A stretch of DNA of 64,000 nt from positions 124,001-188,000 of the forward strand of contig JAHCLO010000006.1 of NCBI GenBank assembly GCA_026125285.1. Reading direction: 5' to 3'. Positions 8,593 to 18,040 of this stretch are shown one piece after another. Source of the DNA: Verrucomicrobiia bacterium (GTDB taxonomy: Bacteria; Verrucomicrobiota; Verrucomicrobiia; Limisphaerales; JADLHS01). Position 1 is the stretch's first letter. Each line of letters starts with the position of its first letter. Made by a program: the position numbers and the translations under genes. Below the pieces are notes generated by a model. It had not been told where the DNA came from. It saw only the letters and a list, made by a program, of their open reading frames with translations, and did no database searches.

Positions 8593-10236
8593 TTAGATGC
8601 CACCACGCGATTGTATTTGTTTCCGCAACGCGCCCGCCTTTTCGATCACATCCAGTCTCGCCTTCCGGGGGTCGGGTTTGCCGACTAATTTGCCGTCGGC
8701 CTGGATATCGAGGATTTCTTCCTTCTGAATTCCGTAAAGAGGCCATTCTGGCAGACCCTTGCCGTTTGGGTTGCCCGTCTTGGCGAAGTTCACCCAATAG
8801 CCGTTCAACATCCTGGCAACTTCCTGGTCCTGGGGTGCCGGTGTGCCTCCCCGGCCGCCTGAGAGGTTATTGAACACATATCCCACTTCGGATCCATGTC
8901 CGGCGCCGTACCGCGCCCTCTCTCGCATCGAAGCCGGGACATAGCCAAAATGGTAGATGTAGGCGGGGCTTCCACTGGCAACAAAAACCCTGGCGGTAAA
9001 GCGCGCGGGCTCACCCCATACCCAGTCGGTGTTGAACTTCGTTATCACTTCGGCAAATTCCTTGTTCCCGTCCGGATCATAGGCGGATTGCGATTCATCT
9101 TTCAGTTTCCCGAACAGTGAAAACAGGTCTTCCTTTGAACTGGTGGAATTGACGAACCCTCCGCCAATTTCGGCGCTGGTGTTCCCGATGATGAGTGGAA
9201 CGCGTGCGTGCCTGCCTGCCTTGTATGCGCTCTCAGCGGTTTCTACGACAAGCTTGCCATCAAGGATGGGGCCCGAATACGTGCGCGGACCTCCTTGCCC
9301 GTCTGTTTCCTGTCCCCCATCGACGATCTCCGCCACACTGAGCGCGCGCAGTTTTGCCAGCGCGGCAGCATCCGTGCCCTCGATTCCATGCTTGCGGGCA
9401 AAGTTGATTCCGATCGTTTCGGCTGAAACCGTATAGAAGGGATCGGCATCGTCTTTGCTCATGGGTCTGCCGGTAAGAACACCGTCCCTGCCGCCGCCGG
9501 ATTCACTGATGACTTTGTGGAAAAGGCCCTTCGCAGCCGGAATGGTCATGAGTGAATGGACTGATACACCGCCGGCCGAGAACCCGAAAATGGTGACATT
9601 ATCCGGATCACCTCCAAATGCGGCGATGTTTTCCCGCACCCACTTAAGTGCCGCGATCTGGTCCATGAAAGCGTAACTTCCCTTGGGTTCATCCGGATGC
9701 TCCTTGGTCAAAGCAGGGAAGGCGAAATGCCCCAACCGCGCGAGACGGTAGTTGATGCTGATCAGTATGACTCCCTGCCTGGCAAACTGATCGCCTGAAT
9801 TTCCCGGAGAGGAGCCACTGCCCCCCACGAAGGCGCCGCCATGGATCCACACCATGACCGGCAGTTTTGATCCCGGTTTGGCCCCGGCTGGTTTCCACAA
9901 ATTAAGGTACAGGCAATCTTCGGAAGAGCCCGCGGCAATGGACCCGGGAGCGGCACCCCATCCACCTTGGGCACAATTGGGGCCATATTTACTGGCATCG
10001 CGCTCTCCCTCCCAGGAGGCAACGGGTTGAGGCGGACGCCAACGAAACTCGCCCACCGGTGGCGCGGCAAAGGGGATTCCTTTGAAGCTGGAGACGTCTC
10101 CTTCGGTAACACCGCGGACGACTCCGGAACCGGTGCGGACCGTGGGCGCTGCGCCTTGGGCGGCGCCAGCATTCGACGGCTGAGCATGCACATTGCAACT
10201 CAAGATAATGGCCAGGCCGGCTAACAGGTTTTTCAT
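8593..10236 (-). CDS. Secreted type-B carboxylesterase
   Basis: The 547-aa enzyme has a signal peptide (MKNLLAGLAIILSCNVHAQ) and the carboxylesterase/lipase fold: FKGIPFAAPPVGEFRW, EDCLYLNLW, the oxyanion HGGAF, and nucleophile Ser in FGFSAGGVSV. The usual GESAGG has Phe for Glu before the Ser. The catalytic His is likely in GAGHGSEVGYVF. It would hydrolyse carboxylic esters in the periplasm or outside. It is the last gene of a run of exported hydrolases transcribed from about 19972. Confidence 0.85.
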   Translation of the reverse strand: MKNLLAGLAIILSCNVHAQPSNAGAAQGAAPTVRTGSGVVRGVTEGDVSSFKGIPFAAPPVGEFRWRPPQPVASWEGERDASKYGPNCAQGGWGAAPGSIAAGSSEDCLYLNLWKPAGAKPGSKLPVMVWIHGGAFVGGSGSSPGNSGDQFARQGVILISINYRLARLGHFAFPALTKEHPDEPKGSYAFMDQIAALKWVRENIAAFGGDPDNVTIFGFSAGGVSVHSLMTIPAAKGLFHKVISESGGGRDGVLTGRPMSKDDADPFYTVSAETIGINFARKHGIEGTDAAALAKLRALSVAEIVDGGQETDGQGGPRTYSGPILDGKLVVETAESAYKAGRHARVPLIIGNTSAEIGGGFVNSTSSKEDLFSLFGKLKDESQSAYDPDGNKEFAEVITKFNTDWVWGEPARFTARVFVASGSPAYIYHFGYVPASMRERARYGAGHGSEVGYVFNNLSGGRGGTPAPQDQEVARMLNGYWVNFAKTGNPNGKGLPEWPLYGIQKEEILDIQADGKLVGKPDPRKARLDVIEKAGALRKQIQSRGGI

Positions 10237-10305
10237 ATCGCTAGTTCCATGGTTTGTGAATCGGTGGTAATTCGGATTAAAGGATGGAGAGTTCGTTTGC
10301 TGCTC

Positions 10306-11451
10306 TTACTGCGGTGTTTTTCGGTATTGCTCGTTCGAGACAGGCTCCATCCATTTGACGGTTGAATCATTCAGGGGATCGGAAATCGCGACATGCGACA
10401 TGGGACTGTCCGGTGCGGCACCATGCCAGTGCAGCTCGTTCGGCGGAATCCAGACCACATCGCCCGGCAGGATTTCCTGAACCGCATCACCTTCAGATTG
10501 AACCAGCCCTCGCCCGGAAACGACGATGAGCGTTTGCCCCAATGGATGGGAATGCCACGCGGTGCGTGCTCCGGCGTCAAATGTCACAATCGCTCCGCGA
10601 TAGCCGTTCAGTATTTCTGACGCAAATTGGGATTCGACCGTGACGTTGCCGGTAAAATGAGCCGCCGCGCCCTTGGTCGGTGCTTTGTTTTTGATGACCT
10701 TGACGGACTTTGCCTGATTCAACGGAGGGCTAGTTCCCAGCAGATCGTTAAGTGTCGCCGCGGATCTTTCCGCGCTTTCCGCACCGACTTTCTGCCGGAG
10801 CACTTTAACGAACTCTTCGAGTTGCGCTTTGCTCAACCCCACGTTCATGCAGATCCGCAGATGCGTTTTGAGTTGAGCCTCCGTACCGGTCATCGCCGCC
10901 AGAATGCTGACGGTCACGAGTTCGCGGTCCTGATGACTAAGGATGTCCCGGTAAAAGATTTCCGCAAAAAGATGCTCAACCAGGAACCGGTCAATGACGG
11001 GCGCAAAAGCCGGATATCCGTTCGTGCGATTTGACATATCACTACCCACCAACGCATTTCGAACCCGATGGCCATACGCGGTCCTGTCAAAACCCGAAGG
11101 CATGGGGGTTGCCGCTTTGCCTTCGTTATCTGTTATCCCCTTCTCCTTGCGGTCAGCCATTACTGCCATGTAGGCATTGATGCCGTTCAAAGCCCGTGGA
11201 AAGCCGGCATAGGCATAGGTATGAACCAGGATTTCCTTGATTTCATTCACGGTCAGCCCGGCATCCATTCCCTCAGTCAAAGCCGTTTCCAGGCCGGGCA
11301 TGTTCCCGCTGCCGGTGAAGGCCGCAATGGGGATAATGGCCTTTTGTCTTCCGCTCAGTTTCTCGTTCTGCTGGGCTTTCACTTCAGTCGTCATCATCAA
11401 ACACGCCATTCCAACAGTGGCGGCCATAAGAGTCTTCGCGGGCAATTGCAT
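10306..11451 (-). CDS. Exported double carboxymuconolactone-decarboxylase/cupin fusion
   Basis: The 381-aa protein has a signal peptide (MQLPAKTLMAATVGMACLMMTTEVKAQ), two CMD-type alpha-helical domains (residues 30-110 and 130-240; the second has VTVSILAAMTGTEAQLKTHLR) and a C-terminal cupin (HSHPLGQTLIVVSGRGLVQS, PGDVVWIPPNELHWHGA) with metal-binding His residues. CMD/cupin combinations occur with peroxidase-like or aromatic-lactone chemistry. The typical AhpD CxxC is not visible, so peroxidase activity is doubtful. Sits between hydrolase genes in a probable operon. Confidence 0.82.
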   Translation of the reverse strand: MQLPAKTLMAATVGMACLMMTTEVKAQQNEKLSGRQKAIIPIAAFTGSGNMPGLETALTEGMDAGLTVNEIKEILVHTYAYAGFPRALNGINAYMAVMADRKEKGITDNEGKAATPMPSGFDRTAYGHRVRNALVGSDMSNRTNGYPAFAPVIDRFLVEHLFAEIFYRDILSHQDRELVTVSILAAMTGTEAQLKTHLRICMNVGLSKAQLEEFVKVLRQKVGAESAERSAATLNDLLGTSPPLNQAKSVKVIKNKAPTKGAAAHFTGNVTVESQFASEILNGYRGAIVTFDAGARTAWHSHPLGQTLIVVSGRGLVQSEGDAVQEILPGDVVWIPPNELHWHGAAPDSPMSHVAISDPLNDSTVKWMEPVSNEQYRKTPQ

Positions 11452-11484
11452 GTCTTTGGCTTGTTCGGCTTTACACTCTAATAG

Positions 11485-12573
11485 CTAATCCAGACCTTTG
11501 TCTTTCAACCAGTTGGACATGAGATTCGCGATATCCAGATTATTCAAATCCGAGAAAGGAAAGTGAGTGTTGCCGCGAACTCCGATGTCTGGCAGATGGA
11601 CGAGCGTTACATCCCCTCCGTGCCCGTTCACGGCATTCTTCCAGAGCTTTGCCATCTCATGGCGCACCCGCCAGCCATCCTGGCCGGGGTTGGGGTTTGG
11701 CTTGTCAGGAATGTTATCCCCATAGTAGATGACGATGGGGATTTTTGTGAGTTTCATAAACTCCCGCATCGGCACTCCCACGCCCTCAAGTGTTCCTCCG
11801 GAGCTTTGCATCGGCGAGGGAACCTCCCCTTCGGGAAATAGGAATCCGCTTCCCGGCTCATAACACACGATGGCCTTCACATTCTGATTCCTGGTCGCGG
11901 TCAGCCAGCCCATGCCGCCCGCATGCGAATGCGTGACCAGAATCGCCGGACCAATGTTGTCTAGCAAAACCGAGACGGCCTTCACGTTCAGGTCAATGTC
12001 GATTGGCCCGATGTTGGGGGTCATCTGGCGGAAGTACTGGTTGAGCGTCTCAGGATCGCGCGCAAACTGCACTCCGTCAAAATACTTGGGCCAGATGCCG
12101 ACTCGAAAGATGCCAAACCACTGCTGTTCGTCCGGTGTGGGAGTAATGCTCGCGGCCACCGTGCTGCGACCAGCGTCCCCCCTTCGTGGCTGGTCAAGAA
12201 GGTAAACCCCAAACCTCCGGCGCAAGAAAATGTTTTGAAAGCCTTCCCTCCCGTCCGGAGTTGTTTCCCACGTTTTTGAGAACTGTCCGATCCCGTGCCA
12301 CATCACCAGCGGGAGTTTCCGGGCTTCAGCGGGTATTTGGTAAAACACATAAGCGTGATCGCCATGGAATGTTTGTCCGGCCGGAGCCGGTTTGTAGGGA
12401 TCATACGTTCCGGAATTGGTGACCACCGAACCGCCGACCGCAAAGCTTCCCTGCTCCTGAATAATCAGCGGCGCGAGTTTCACGCCGCTGCTGCCTGCCG
12501 CCCAGGCGGCAAGGCTGAGCCCGACCCACGCGGGCAGGATTGTGGCGAACAGGTTTCGGCGCTTGAACCTCAT
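11485..12573 (-). CDS. Secreted alpha/beta hydrolase
   Basis: The 362-aa protein has a signal peptide (LFATILPAWVGLSLAAWAAG) and an alpha/beta hydrolase fold: oxyanion-loop region MWHGIGQFSKTWE, nucleophile elbow THSHAGGMGW and a late His in RGNTHFPFSDLNN. The substrate cannot be read from sequence; relatives act on esters. Its ATG overlaps the stop of the upstream hydrolase gene by 4 bases, so the two are probably translated together. Confidence 0.8.
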   Translation of the reverse strand: MRFKRRNLFATILPAWVGLSLAAWAAGSSGVKLAPLIIQEQGSFAVGGSVVTNSGTYDPYKPAPAGQTFHGDHAYVFYQIPAEARKLPLVMWHGIGQFSKTWETTPDGREGFQNIFLRRRFGVYLLDQPRRGDAGRSTVAASITPTPDEQQWFGIFRVGIWPKYFDGVQFARDPETLNQYFRQMTPNIGPIDIDLNVKAVSVLLDNIGPAILVTHSHAGGMGWLTATRNQNVKAIVCYEPGSGFLFPEGEVPSPMQSSGGTLEGVGVPMREFMKLTKIPIVIYYGDNIPDKPNPNPGQDGWRVRHEMAKLWKNAVNGHGGDVTLVHLPDIGVRGNTHFPFSDLNNLDIANLMSNWLKDKGLD

Positions 12574-13676
12574 GATTTGGTCCCCTTCTTTAGCGTCCCG
12601 CCATAGAACCGGGCCAACTTGTCCACGGCTTGATTTACATATTGCGGTTTCCAGTAGGTTTCAATGTGGGTGGCGCCATCGATCAGAAACAGTTCCTTGC
12701 CCGCCGCGTTGGTTGCCTTTTCGAACGCTTCCTTCGTCATGTATAAAGTGTCGGCTTTGCTCCCGGCTATCATCAGCAACGGCTGATTGATCAGGTCCAT
12801 ATTGGTGGCCGCGTCGAAGTTCATCAAATCGAGCAGGCTGCTCATGGTGCACTTGAACGTCGAATTTGGATGGGCATGCGTTTTCCAGTAGTACTCATAG
12901 CCCTGGCGATAGAGTTCAAACGGCAGCGCCGCGATCTGCTCGTCCGTCAGGTTCGCGTCCCCCGCGTAAAGAACCGCACCGCCTGCCGCCTCCTGCGCGC
13001 GCGCTTCCGAGGCCCGGGCCAGCCGCTCTTGAATCGTGGCTAATTGTGAGTCCATGAAGCCGTTGCGTCTTACCCGCCCCGAATTGAACATGCTCAAGGT
13101 GGCAACAGCCTTGAAGCGCTTGTCGGTTTGTGCCGCTTTCAACGAATAGCCACCGCCGCCACAGAGTCCGAGCAGGCCCAGATGATGGGCATCCACGCCC
13201 TTGAATTGAGTAATACAATCGGCCATGCCGTGAACGTCCTCAATTCGGTTTGCCGGCTTGTCCACCTGCCGGGGCAAACCGCGGCTGGCTCCTTGATACG
13301 CGGCATCCGCCGCGATGGTGATGTAGCCTTGTTCCGCCAAACGCTGCGCATACAAGCCCGCGACTTGCTCCTTCACTCCCCCATTGGGGTGAGCCACGAC
13401 CACGGCGGGATACTTTTTGCCCGGGTCATAGTCCGCAGGGGTGTAAACGTTGGCGGAAATGTCAATGCCATTGAGCTTGTAAGTGACCGCGTGAATATTG
13501 ATTCGACCCTTTACGTGTTCGGTAATCGCTCCGTCATAGGCCAGGGTGAACGGATTCAATTTATAGTCTGCTGACATCGCTGCTCCTGGAATAATGGTGA
13601 TTGTTGCCGCTGATAACACGGCCCTGAGAATTCCCATTCCTGGTGATTGCTTTCTGATACCTGACATTGCCTTCAT
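12570..13676 (-). CDS. Secreted dienelactone-hydrolase-like enzyme
   Basis: The 368-aa protein begins at ATG 13676, ten bases after the stop of the upstream propeller gene; an in-frame ATG at 13667 has a better GAAGG site. A signal peptide (VLSAATITIIPGAAMSA) leads into an alpha/beta hydrolase with the elbow LLGLCGGGGYSL. The nucleophile position is Cys rather than Ser, as in dienelactone hydrolase. The Asp (AGSKADTLYM) and His (DGATHIETYW) of the triad are present. The ring substrate is unknown. Overlaps the next hydrolase by ATGA. Confidence 0.78.
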   Translation of the reverse strand: MKAMSGIRKQSPGMGILRAVLSAATITIIPGAAMSADYKLNPFTLAYDGAITEHVKGRINIHAVTYKLNGIDISANVYTPADYDPGKKYPAVVVAHPNGGVKEQVAGLYAQRLAEQGYITIAADAAYQGASRGLPRQVDKPANRIEDVHGMADCITQFKGVDAHHLGLLGLCGGGGYSLKAAQTDKRFKAVATLSMFNSGRVRRNGFMDSQLATIQERLARASEARAQEAAGGAVLYAGDANLTDEQIAALPFELYRQGYEYYWKTHAHPNSTFKCTMSSLLDLMNFDAATNMDLINQPLLMIAGSKADTLYMTKEAFEKATNAAGKELFLIDGATHIETYWKPQYVNQAVDKLARFYGGTLKKGTKS

Positions 13677-13686
13677 CTTAAAGGTA

Positions 13687-15048
13687 TTATCGCTCTTGTT
13701 GACCAACCTGAACGACCAACAGCTTCTTTTGATCGCGAATCAGCAGTTTGCCGTCTGACAGCGCTATGGGGGACCAGTTGTTACCGGCGTCCATCAGCTC
13801 GGCGCTGGCCAGCGGTTTGAATCCCGCCGGATCGGGTTCGATGAGATACAGCTTCTTACTGCCGTCGGTGGCGAGGATCAGACCGTCGGCCAGGATGGCC
13901 CCGCCTTTGACGAACGCAGGATTCTGTGCGGTCTTCCACTTGACCTCGCCGCTCATGTTCATGCACACCAGCCCGTCCCTTCGCTCGTTAGTCGTGTACT
14001 GCACGTAGAAATGGTCCTTATACAGAATCGGCGGTTGGGTATGAGACCCGAAGTCCGGGGTCTTGAACAACTCGGTGACTCCGTATGTCCCGTCCGCCTT
14101 CTTCGCCACCTGAATCATGGCGGACCCTGCGTTATACGAGCCGGCCATGAGCATCCGTCCTTCACCAGCGTCCACAGCGTGAGCGACCGGGATCCAGCAG
14201 TTGAAGTTGGTGTAGGTCCACAGGATTTTCCCGGTCAACGGGTCAATCCCGTTGACCCTTCCGCCGCTTGCGGAACGGCCACGTCCCTGGGCGGCGGTTA
14301 TCATGACGAGTTGATCTTCCGCACCGACTTTAACCAGGGAGGGACTGACGTACGAGGTCCCGCTGTTGAGCGGAGATGACTGCGAGGTCATGCCAGTGAG
14401 CGAATCTGTTTTCCATTTGATCTCACCGGTCGCTTTGTCGTAGGCGACGACACCCGCTTGGGGCGCCTGCGAGGCGACGATCAGCAGATTGCGGTAAATC
14501 AGCGGGCTCTGAACGATTCCCCATATCGGCAGTTGGCCGCCCGCTGCGGGAGGCGCGAACGGACTGGCGGGGACGGCGCTGCCGCCGCCGAAATCCGTCC
14601 AGATATTCTTATGCCAGAGAGGCTTCTGGGTCGGAGTGCTGAAGCAGTGCAGATCTCCCAACATGCCCACGGTGTAAACACGGTCACCATCCACTGTTGG
14701 GGTGGACCGGGATCCGGGAAACTCCACTTTTCCAGGACCGGCGTAGGCGAAGTTCCAGAGTTCCTTGCCGTTGGAAAGATCGTAGACCCTTAACGTGTCG
14801 CCAACGTTGTCGTCGCGATCGAGTAGATAAACCTTGCCGGCGCTGACGGCGGGGCCGCCGAAACCGATACCGAGGGGGGCAGTCCAGAGTACTTTTGGGC
14901 CGTCATTGGGCCAGGTTCGCAGCAGCCCCTTCTCGGTGGATGTACTGTTTCGGCTCGGCCCATAGTATTGTGGCCAATCCGCGGAGAATGCGCTAGCCGC
15001 GATGAGCGGCAAGCAGAACATCGTTATGACTTTGGTTCGATTACTCAT
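13687..15048 (-). CDS. Secreted PQQ-type beta-propeller protein
   Basis: The 453-aa protein starts at MSNRTKVITMFCLPLIAASAFSA, a clean signal peptide, so an earlier in-frame ATG at 15105 is rejected. The mature part opens with DWPQYYGPSRNSTSTEKGLL and has WD-like repeats of the quinoprotein-dehydrogenase propeller type (GKELWNF, GEIKWKT, GKILWTY, GEVKWKT). No PQQ-dehydrogenase active-site signature is visible, so it may be a binding or scaffold propeller. One of three such genes in tandem, spaced by 19 bp from the next. Confidence 0.8.
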   Translation of the reverse strand: MSNRTKVITMFCLPLIAASAFSADWPQYYGPSRNSTSTEKGLLRTWPNDGPKVLWTAPLGIGFGGPAVSAGKVYLLDRDDNVGDTLRVYDLSNGKELWNFAYAGPGKVEFPGSRSTPTVDGDRVYTVGMLGDLHCFSTPTQKPLWHKNIWTDFGGGSAVPASPFAPPAAGGQLPIWGIVQSPLIYRNLLIVASQAPQAGVVAYDKATGEIKWKTDSLTGMTSQSSPLNSGTSYVSPSLVKVGAEDQLVMITAAQGRGRSASGGRVNGIDPLTGKILWTYTNFNCWIPVAHAVDAGEGRMLMAGSYNAGSAMIQVAKKADGTYGVTELFKTPDFGSHTQPPILYKDHFYVQYTTNERRDGLVCMNMSGEVKWKTAQNPAFVKGGAILADGLILATDGSKKLYLIEPDPAGFKPLASAELMDAGNNWSPIALSDGKLLIRDQKKLLVVQVGQQER

Positions 15049-15067
15049 CGTTACTGCCTTTCTCGTG

Positions 15068-16489
15068 TCACTTGCCAGGCTCGCTCTTAGGTGTGGTGAT
15101 GGCATACAACTGGGTTCTCGTCATCACATACAACACGCCGTTGGCCGGCACCGGCGTGCTGTACACTGAATCCGCCATGTCGATTACGGACGGTTGCTGC
15201 AACTTCGAATGTGCCCTGAAAACTGCAAGGTCCCCATCCTCATCGCCCAGATAAACCTTGCCATCCGCCAGCAGCGGCGATCCCCAGACCGGAGATTTCA
15301 TGTCGAAAGTCCAATAGGGCGTTCCGGTTTTGACATCGAGGCAGTGGAGAATGCCGTCCAAGTCGGACAGGAAAGCCAACCCGTTGCCAACTGCCGCTGT
15401 GGAAATGGAACGGTCGAGCTTTTCGTACTGCCAGACTTTGCCGGATTCGCTGATGTCGCCCCGTTTCGCAGGATTGATACTGTACGCGGCTCCGCGTCCG
15501 CTGCCTTTGTCGGGATCCTGCCCCGCGCTCATGAGCACCTTGCCTTCGCTAAAAACAGGCGTGGCGATTCCGTAATTGCGATCCTCCGGCCCGATGTTCT
15601 TCGGGTTCAGATCAAATTTCCAGAGTCTCTCTCCCGTCTGGGCATTGAAGCCGTACAGCCATCCGTCTCCTCCCGCAAAGAAAGCCTGCTGCAGTCCATC
15701 TACCCGACCAAGAGCCGGAGACGACCACTGGCCCCGCAGGATGTCGTCACCCGGAGAGTTGTCCTGCCAGACGACTTTGCCGGTGTTCTTGTTGACGGCG
15801 AGAAAGCTGGGTGCTTTCGGAGAGGGAACCTTCTCATCACTCCGGCCGTTGGATGTCACAACAAAGACGAGGTCTTCCCAGACGACCGGGGACGAATTCG
15901 CCATGTTGCGCTGATAAACGCCCAGTTCCTTCATCATGTCGAGTTTCCAGACGATGTCGGCATCACTCGATCCTTGGTAAACCTCTCCCTGGAAAGGTCC
16001 GTCGTTCTTGCCGTCCAGGAACCCTTCAGTGTCCAGGCAAACCAACTCTCCGCGGTTGCTCACGTAGTAAAGGTGCTTTCCCTCCACCGCCGGAGAGGAG
16101 CAGACGCCCTGCTCAGGGAAGTCGTTTTGCGATCCGGAAGCCAGTTTGTCCGTGACGGCCTGCCATAAGAACTTGCCATCGGACTCCCGGAAGCACATGA
16201 GCACGCCCTTGTCCTCCTGGATATTGGGGTTCCGGGGATTACCGTTGTTAGTGCCCAAGAAGACCTTCCCATCGGCCACAACCGGGTTTCCATATGACGT
16301 CGAACCGATCTGCGCGTTCCATTTGATGTTCTTGCCGCTCTTGACGTCCCAAGTCTCGGGGAGGTTCATCATGGCGGAGGCCATGTTCCGTTGCGCCGTG
16401 CCACCCAACATCGGCCAGTCCTGCGAGATCAGTGGGCAGGTCACCAAACCGGCGAGCACTAGCAATATGGAGTTGAACTTGACGTTCAT
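15068..16489 (-). CDS. Secreted PQQ-type beta-propeller protein
   Basis: The 473-aa protein starts at MNVKFNSILLVLAGLVTCPLIS (signal peptide), mature N-terminus QDWPMLGGTAQRNMAS. Repeats such as GKFLWQA, GKVVWQD, GERLWKF and GTPYWTF mark the blades. It ends with a short polar tail. It lies between a propeller gene and a CotH gene on the same strand and is probably co-transcribed with them; function beyond the fold is not known. Confidence 0.8.
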   Translation of the reverse strand: MNVKFNSILLVLAGLVTCPLISQDWPMLGGTAQRNMASAMMNLPETWDVKSGKNIKWNAQIGSTSYGNPVVADGKVFLGTNNGNPRNPNIQEDKGVLMCFRESDGKFLWQAVTDKLASGSQNDFPEQGVCSSPAVEGKHLYYVSNRGELVCLDTEGFLDGKNDGPFQGEVYQGSSDADIVWKLDMMKELGVYQRNMANSSPVVWEDLVFVVTSNGRSDEKVPSPKAPSFLAVNKNTGKVVWQDNSPGDDILRGQWSSPALGRVDGLQQAFFAGGDGWLYGFNAQTGERLWKFDLNPKNIGPEDRNYGIATPVFSEGKVLMSAGQDPDKGSGRGAAYSINPAKRGDISESGKVWQYEKLDRSISTAAVGNGLAFLSDLDGILHCLDVKTGTPYWTFDMKSPVWGSPLLADGKVYLGDEDGDLAVFRAHSKLQQPSVIDMADSVYSTPVPANGVLYVMTRTQLYAITTPKSEPGK

Positions 16490-16612
16490 TCCATTTCGAA
16501 AACCTCCTGCGCAATGGCGTCGGATCGTTGTCACAAAAGTGATGGAAACTTGCGTTGCTTTGCTTTCACGTCGTAAGAGTCTGTGAGGGACGTACTCGCT
16601 CCGGCAAGGAGA

Positions 16613-18034
16613 TCACCTGGGATTTGTGGTTTTAGGGTCGGCTTGGCCCGCAAGCTGATCGGCGACTGATTTGGCGCGTGCCATGACAAAGGGCTTGATC
16701 GGTGTCACCACAGTCCCGCCCTGAAAGCCCGGCCCCATAGTGATAGTAAGCTTCTGGCCTGCGGCTGCTTTATCGAACTCCGTGAGGCGTTCTGACGATT
16801 CCTCCTGAATCGGGGCGCGAAGGACGGCAGCTAATTCGTCCACTTGCCGGTGAATTCGCTCCGCGTCGAAAATGGTCTTGTTAAAATCTGCCAACCGCGC
16901 CAGGTAAATCTTCTTGAATGATTCGCATTGATAGACCCTCTCCAAAAAGCGGTTTTGGCCCGTCCAGGGTTTGTGAATGCTCAGATTCTCGCGCTGCTCC
17001 TGCGTTCCGCGCGGGAACTGGCCGAAGGGTTGATCCTGATCCCAAGGAATGAACAGGAACGTCTGCGTCTTCGGATGGAGATAAAGGTAGTAATTCTGGC
17101 CCGGCCCGAGGATGCCATCAAGGTCGGTCAACCAGGCGGTGATCGCCATGTAGCGCGCGAAAGTATCAAGGTCAATGTAGTCGCCGACTCTTGCTGCAAA
17201 ATCGCTCTCCGATGCAGTGGAGGTAAATTTGCTGAAGTCAATCACGCGCCTGATTTGTTCCTCGGTCAGTTCGCTTTTCGGATCGTAGGTTTGGTTGTAG
17301 TTCTTCCAGTCGTCGCCCAGATCTGAAAACACACTCGGCGTCACCGGCTTCAGAATCGCCCCCTTCTTCGCCGCGAAGTGCTCCTCAGCGAAAGCGCTCC
17401 CGACATCCTCGACCAGATTGTAGAGCCCGAAGTATTGACGGTCATGCTTGCCGGGAACGGTCACGTAAACCTTGGCGTAGGCTGTTCTCGGAGCCGGCAC
17501 ACCACCTTCGCGGAACAGGCGATAAGCAATCGACTCGTTCATGCCGCTGGGATCGCGCACGGAATTGTGCAGATTCAACTGGGACATTCCGGCGAGTTTT
17601 TGTCCCTTTACGAACTGGTTCAGATCGAGCTTCAAGGATCGCTTTAGGCTCTCGCGGGAACTGAGGAATGTGCCGTTTCCCTTGTAACGCACTCCCACGT
17701 CCTTGAACTTATTGGTTCCGAACTCCAAGTCCGCGCGGACGTACTCGAATACAATGCCAAACGCTGCGGCGATACCGTTGCGACCTCCCTCTGGCCCTTG
17801 CAGAAAACTCGCCCGGCGACCTCCGAATTGAGGTCTGCCTTGCTGTTTCGGCTCCATGGCTTCCCATTGCTCCGGCGTGAAGGTCAGATGAATTTCCCAA
17901 GTGTTCGTGAAGCGAAATATATCGCTGGGAGAGAGACTGTCTGTGCGGTCTGATTTCTTGGGCTCTTGCGCTAAAGTCCAATTGGAAATGAGGCACAGCA
18001 GCGCAAGAGCAAATGTAGGTAGTCTGGTATTCAT
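16613..18034 (-). CDS. CotH-family kinase-like exported protein
   Basis: The 473-aa protein has a signal peptide (FALALLCLISNWTLA) and the CotH domain: VGVRYKGNGTFLSSRESLKR, MSQLNLHNSVRDPSGMNE, YFGLYNLVEDV, and the kinase-like DLDGILGPGQNYYLYL plus IPWDQDQPFG. CotH proteins are atypical secreted kinases first known from spore coat. The Asp in FIPWDQD is the expected metal-binding position. It is 6 bp downstream of the malectin-propeller gene, so the pair is probably one transcript. Confidence 0.85.
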   Translation of the reverse strand: MNTRLPTFALALLCLISNWTLAQEPKKSDRTDSLSPSDIFRFTNTWEIHLTFTPEQWEAMEPKQQGRPQFGGRRASFLQGPEGGRNGIAAAFGIVFEYVRADLEFGTNKFKDVGVRYKGNGTFLSSRESLKRSLKLDLNQFVKGQKLAGMSQLNLHNSVRDPSGMNESIAYRLFREGGVPAPRTAYAKVYVTVPGKHDRQYFGLYNLVEDVGSAFAEEHFAAKKGAILKPVTPSVFSDLGDDWKNYNQTYDPKSELTEEQIRRVIDFSKFTSTASESDFAARVGDYIDLDTFARYMAITAWLTDLDGILGPGQNYYLYLHPKTQTFLFIPWDQDQPFGQFPRGTQEQRENLSIHKPWTGQNRFLERVYQCESFKKIYLARLADFNKTIFDAERIHRQVDELAAVLRAPIQEESSERLTEFDKAAAGQKLTITMGPGFQGGTVVTPIKPFVMARAKSVADQLAGQADPKTTNPR

Positions 18035-18040
18035 AGAGTC

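Noticed and set aside
15194..16168. 324-codon plus-strand open frame
   Set aside because: Lies opposite the PQQ-type propeller gene and has no recognisable motif.
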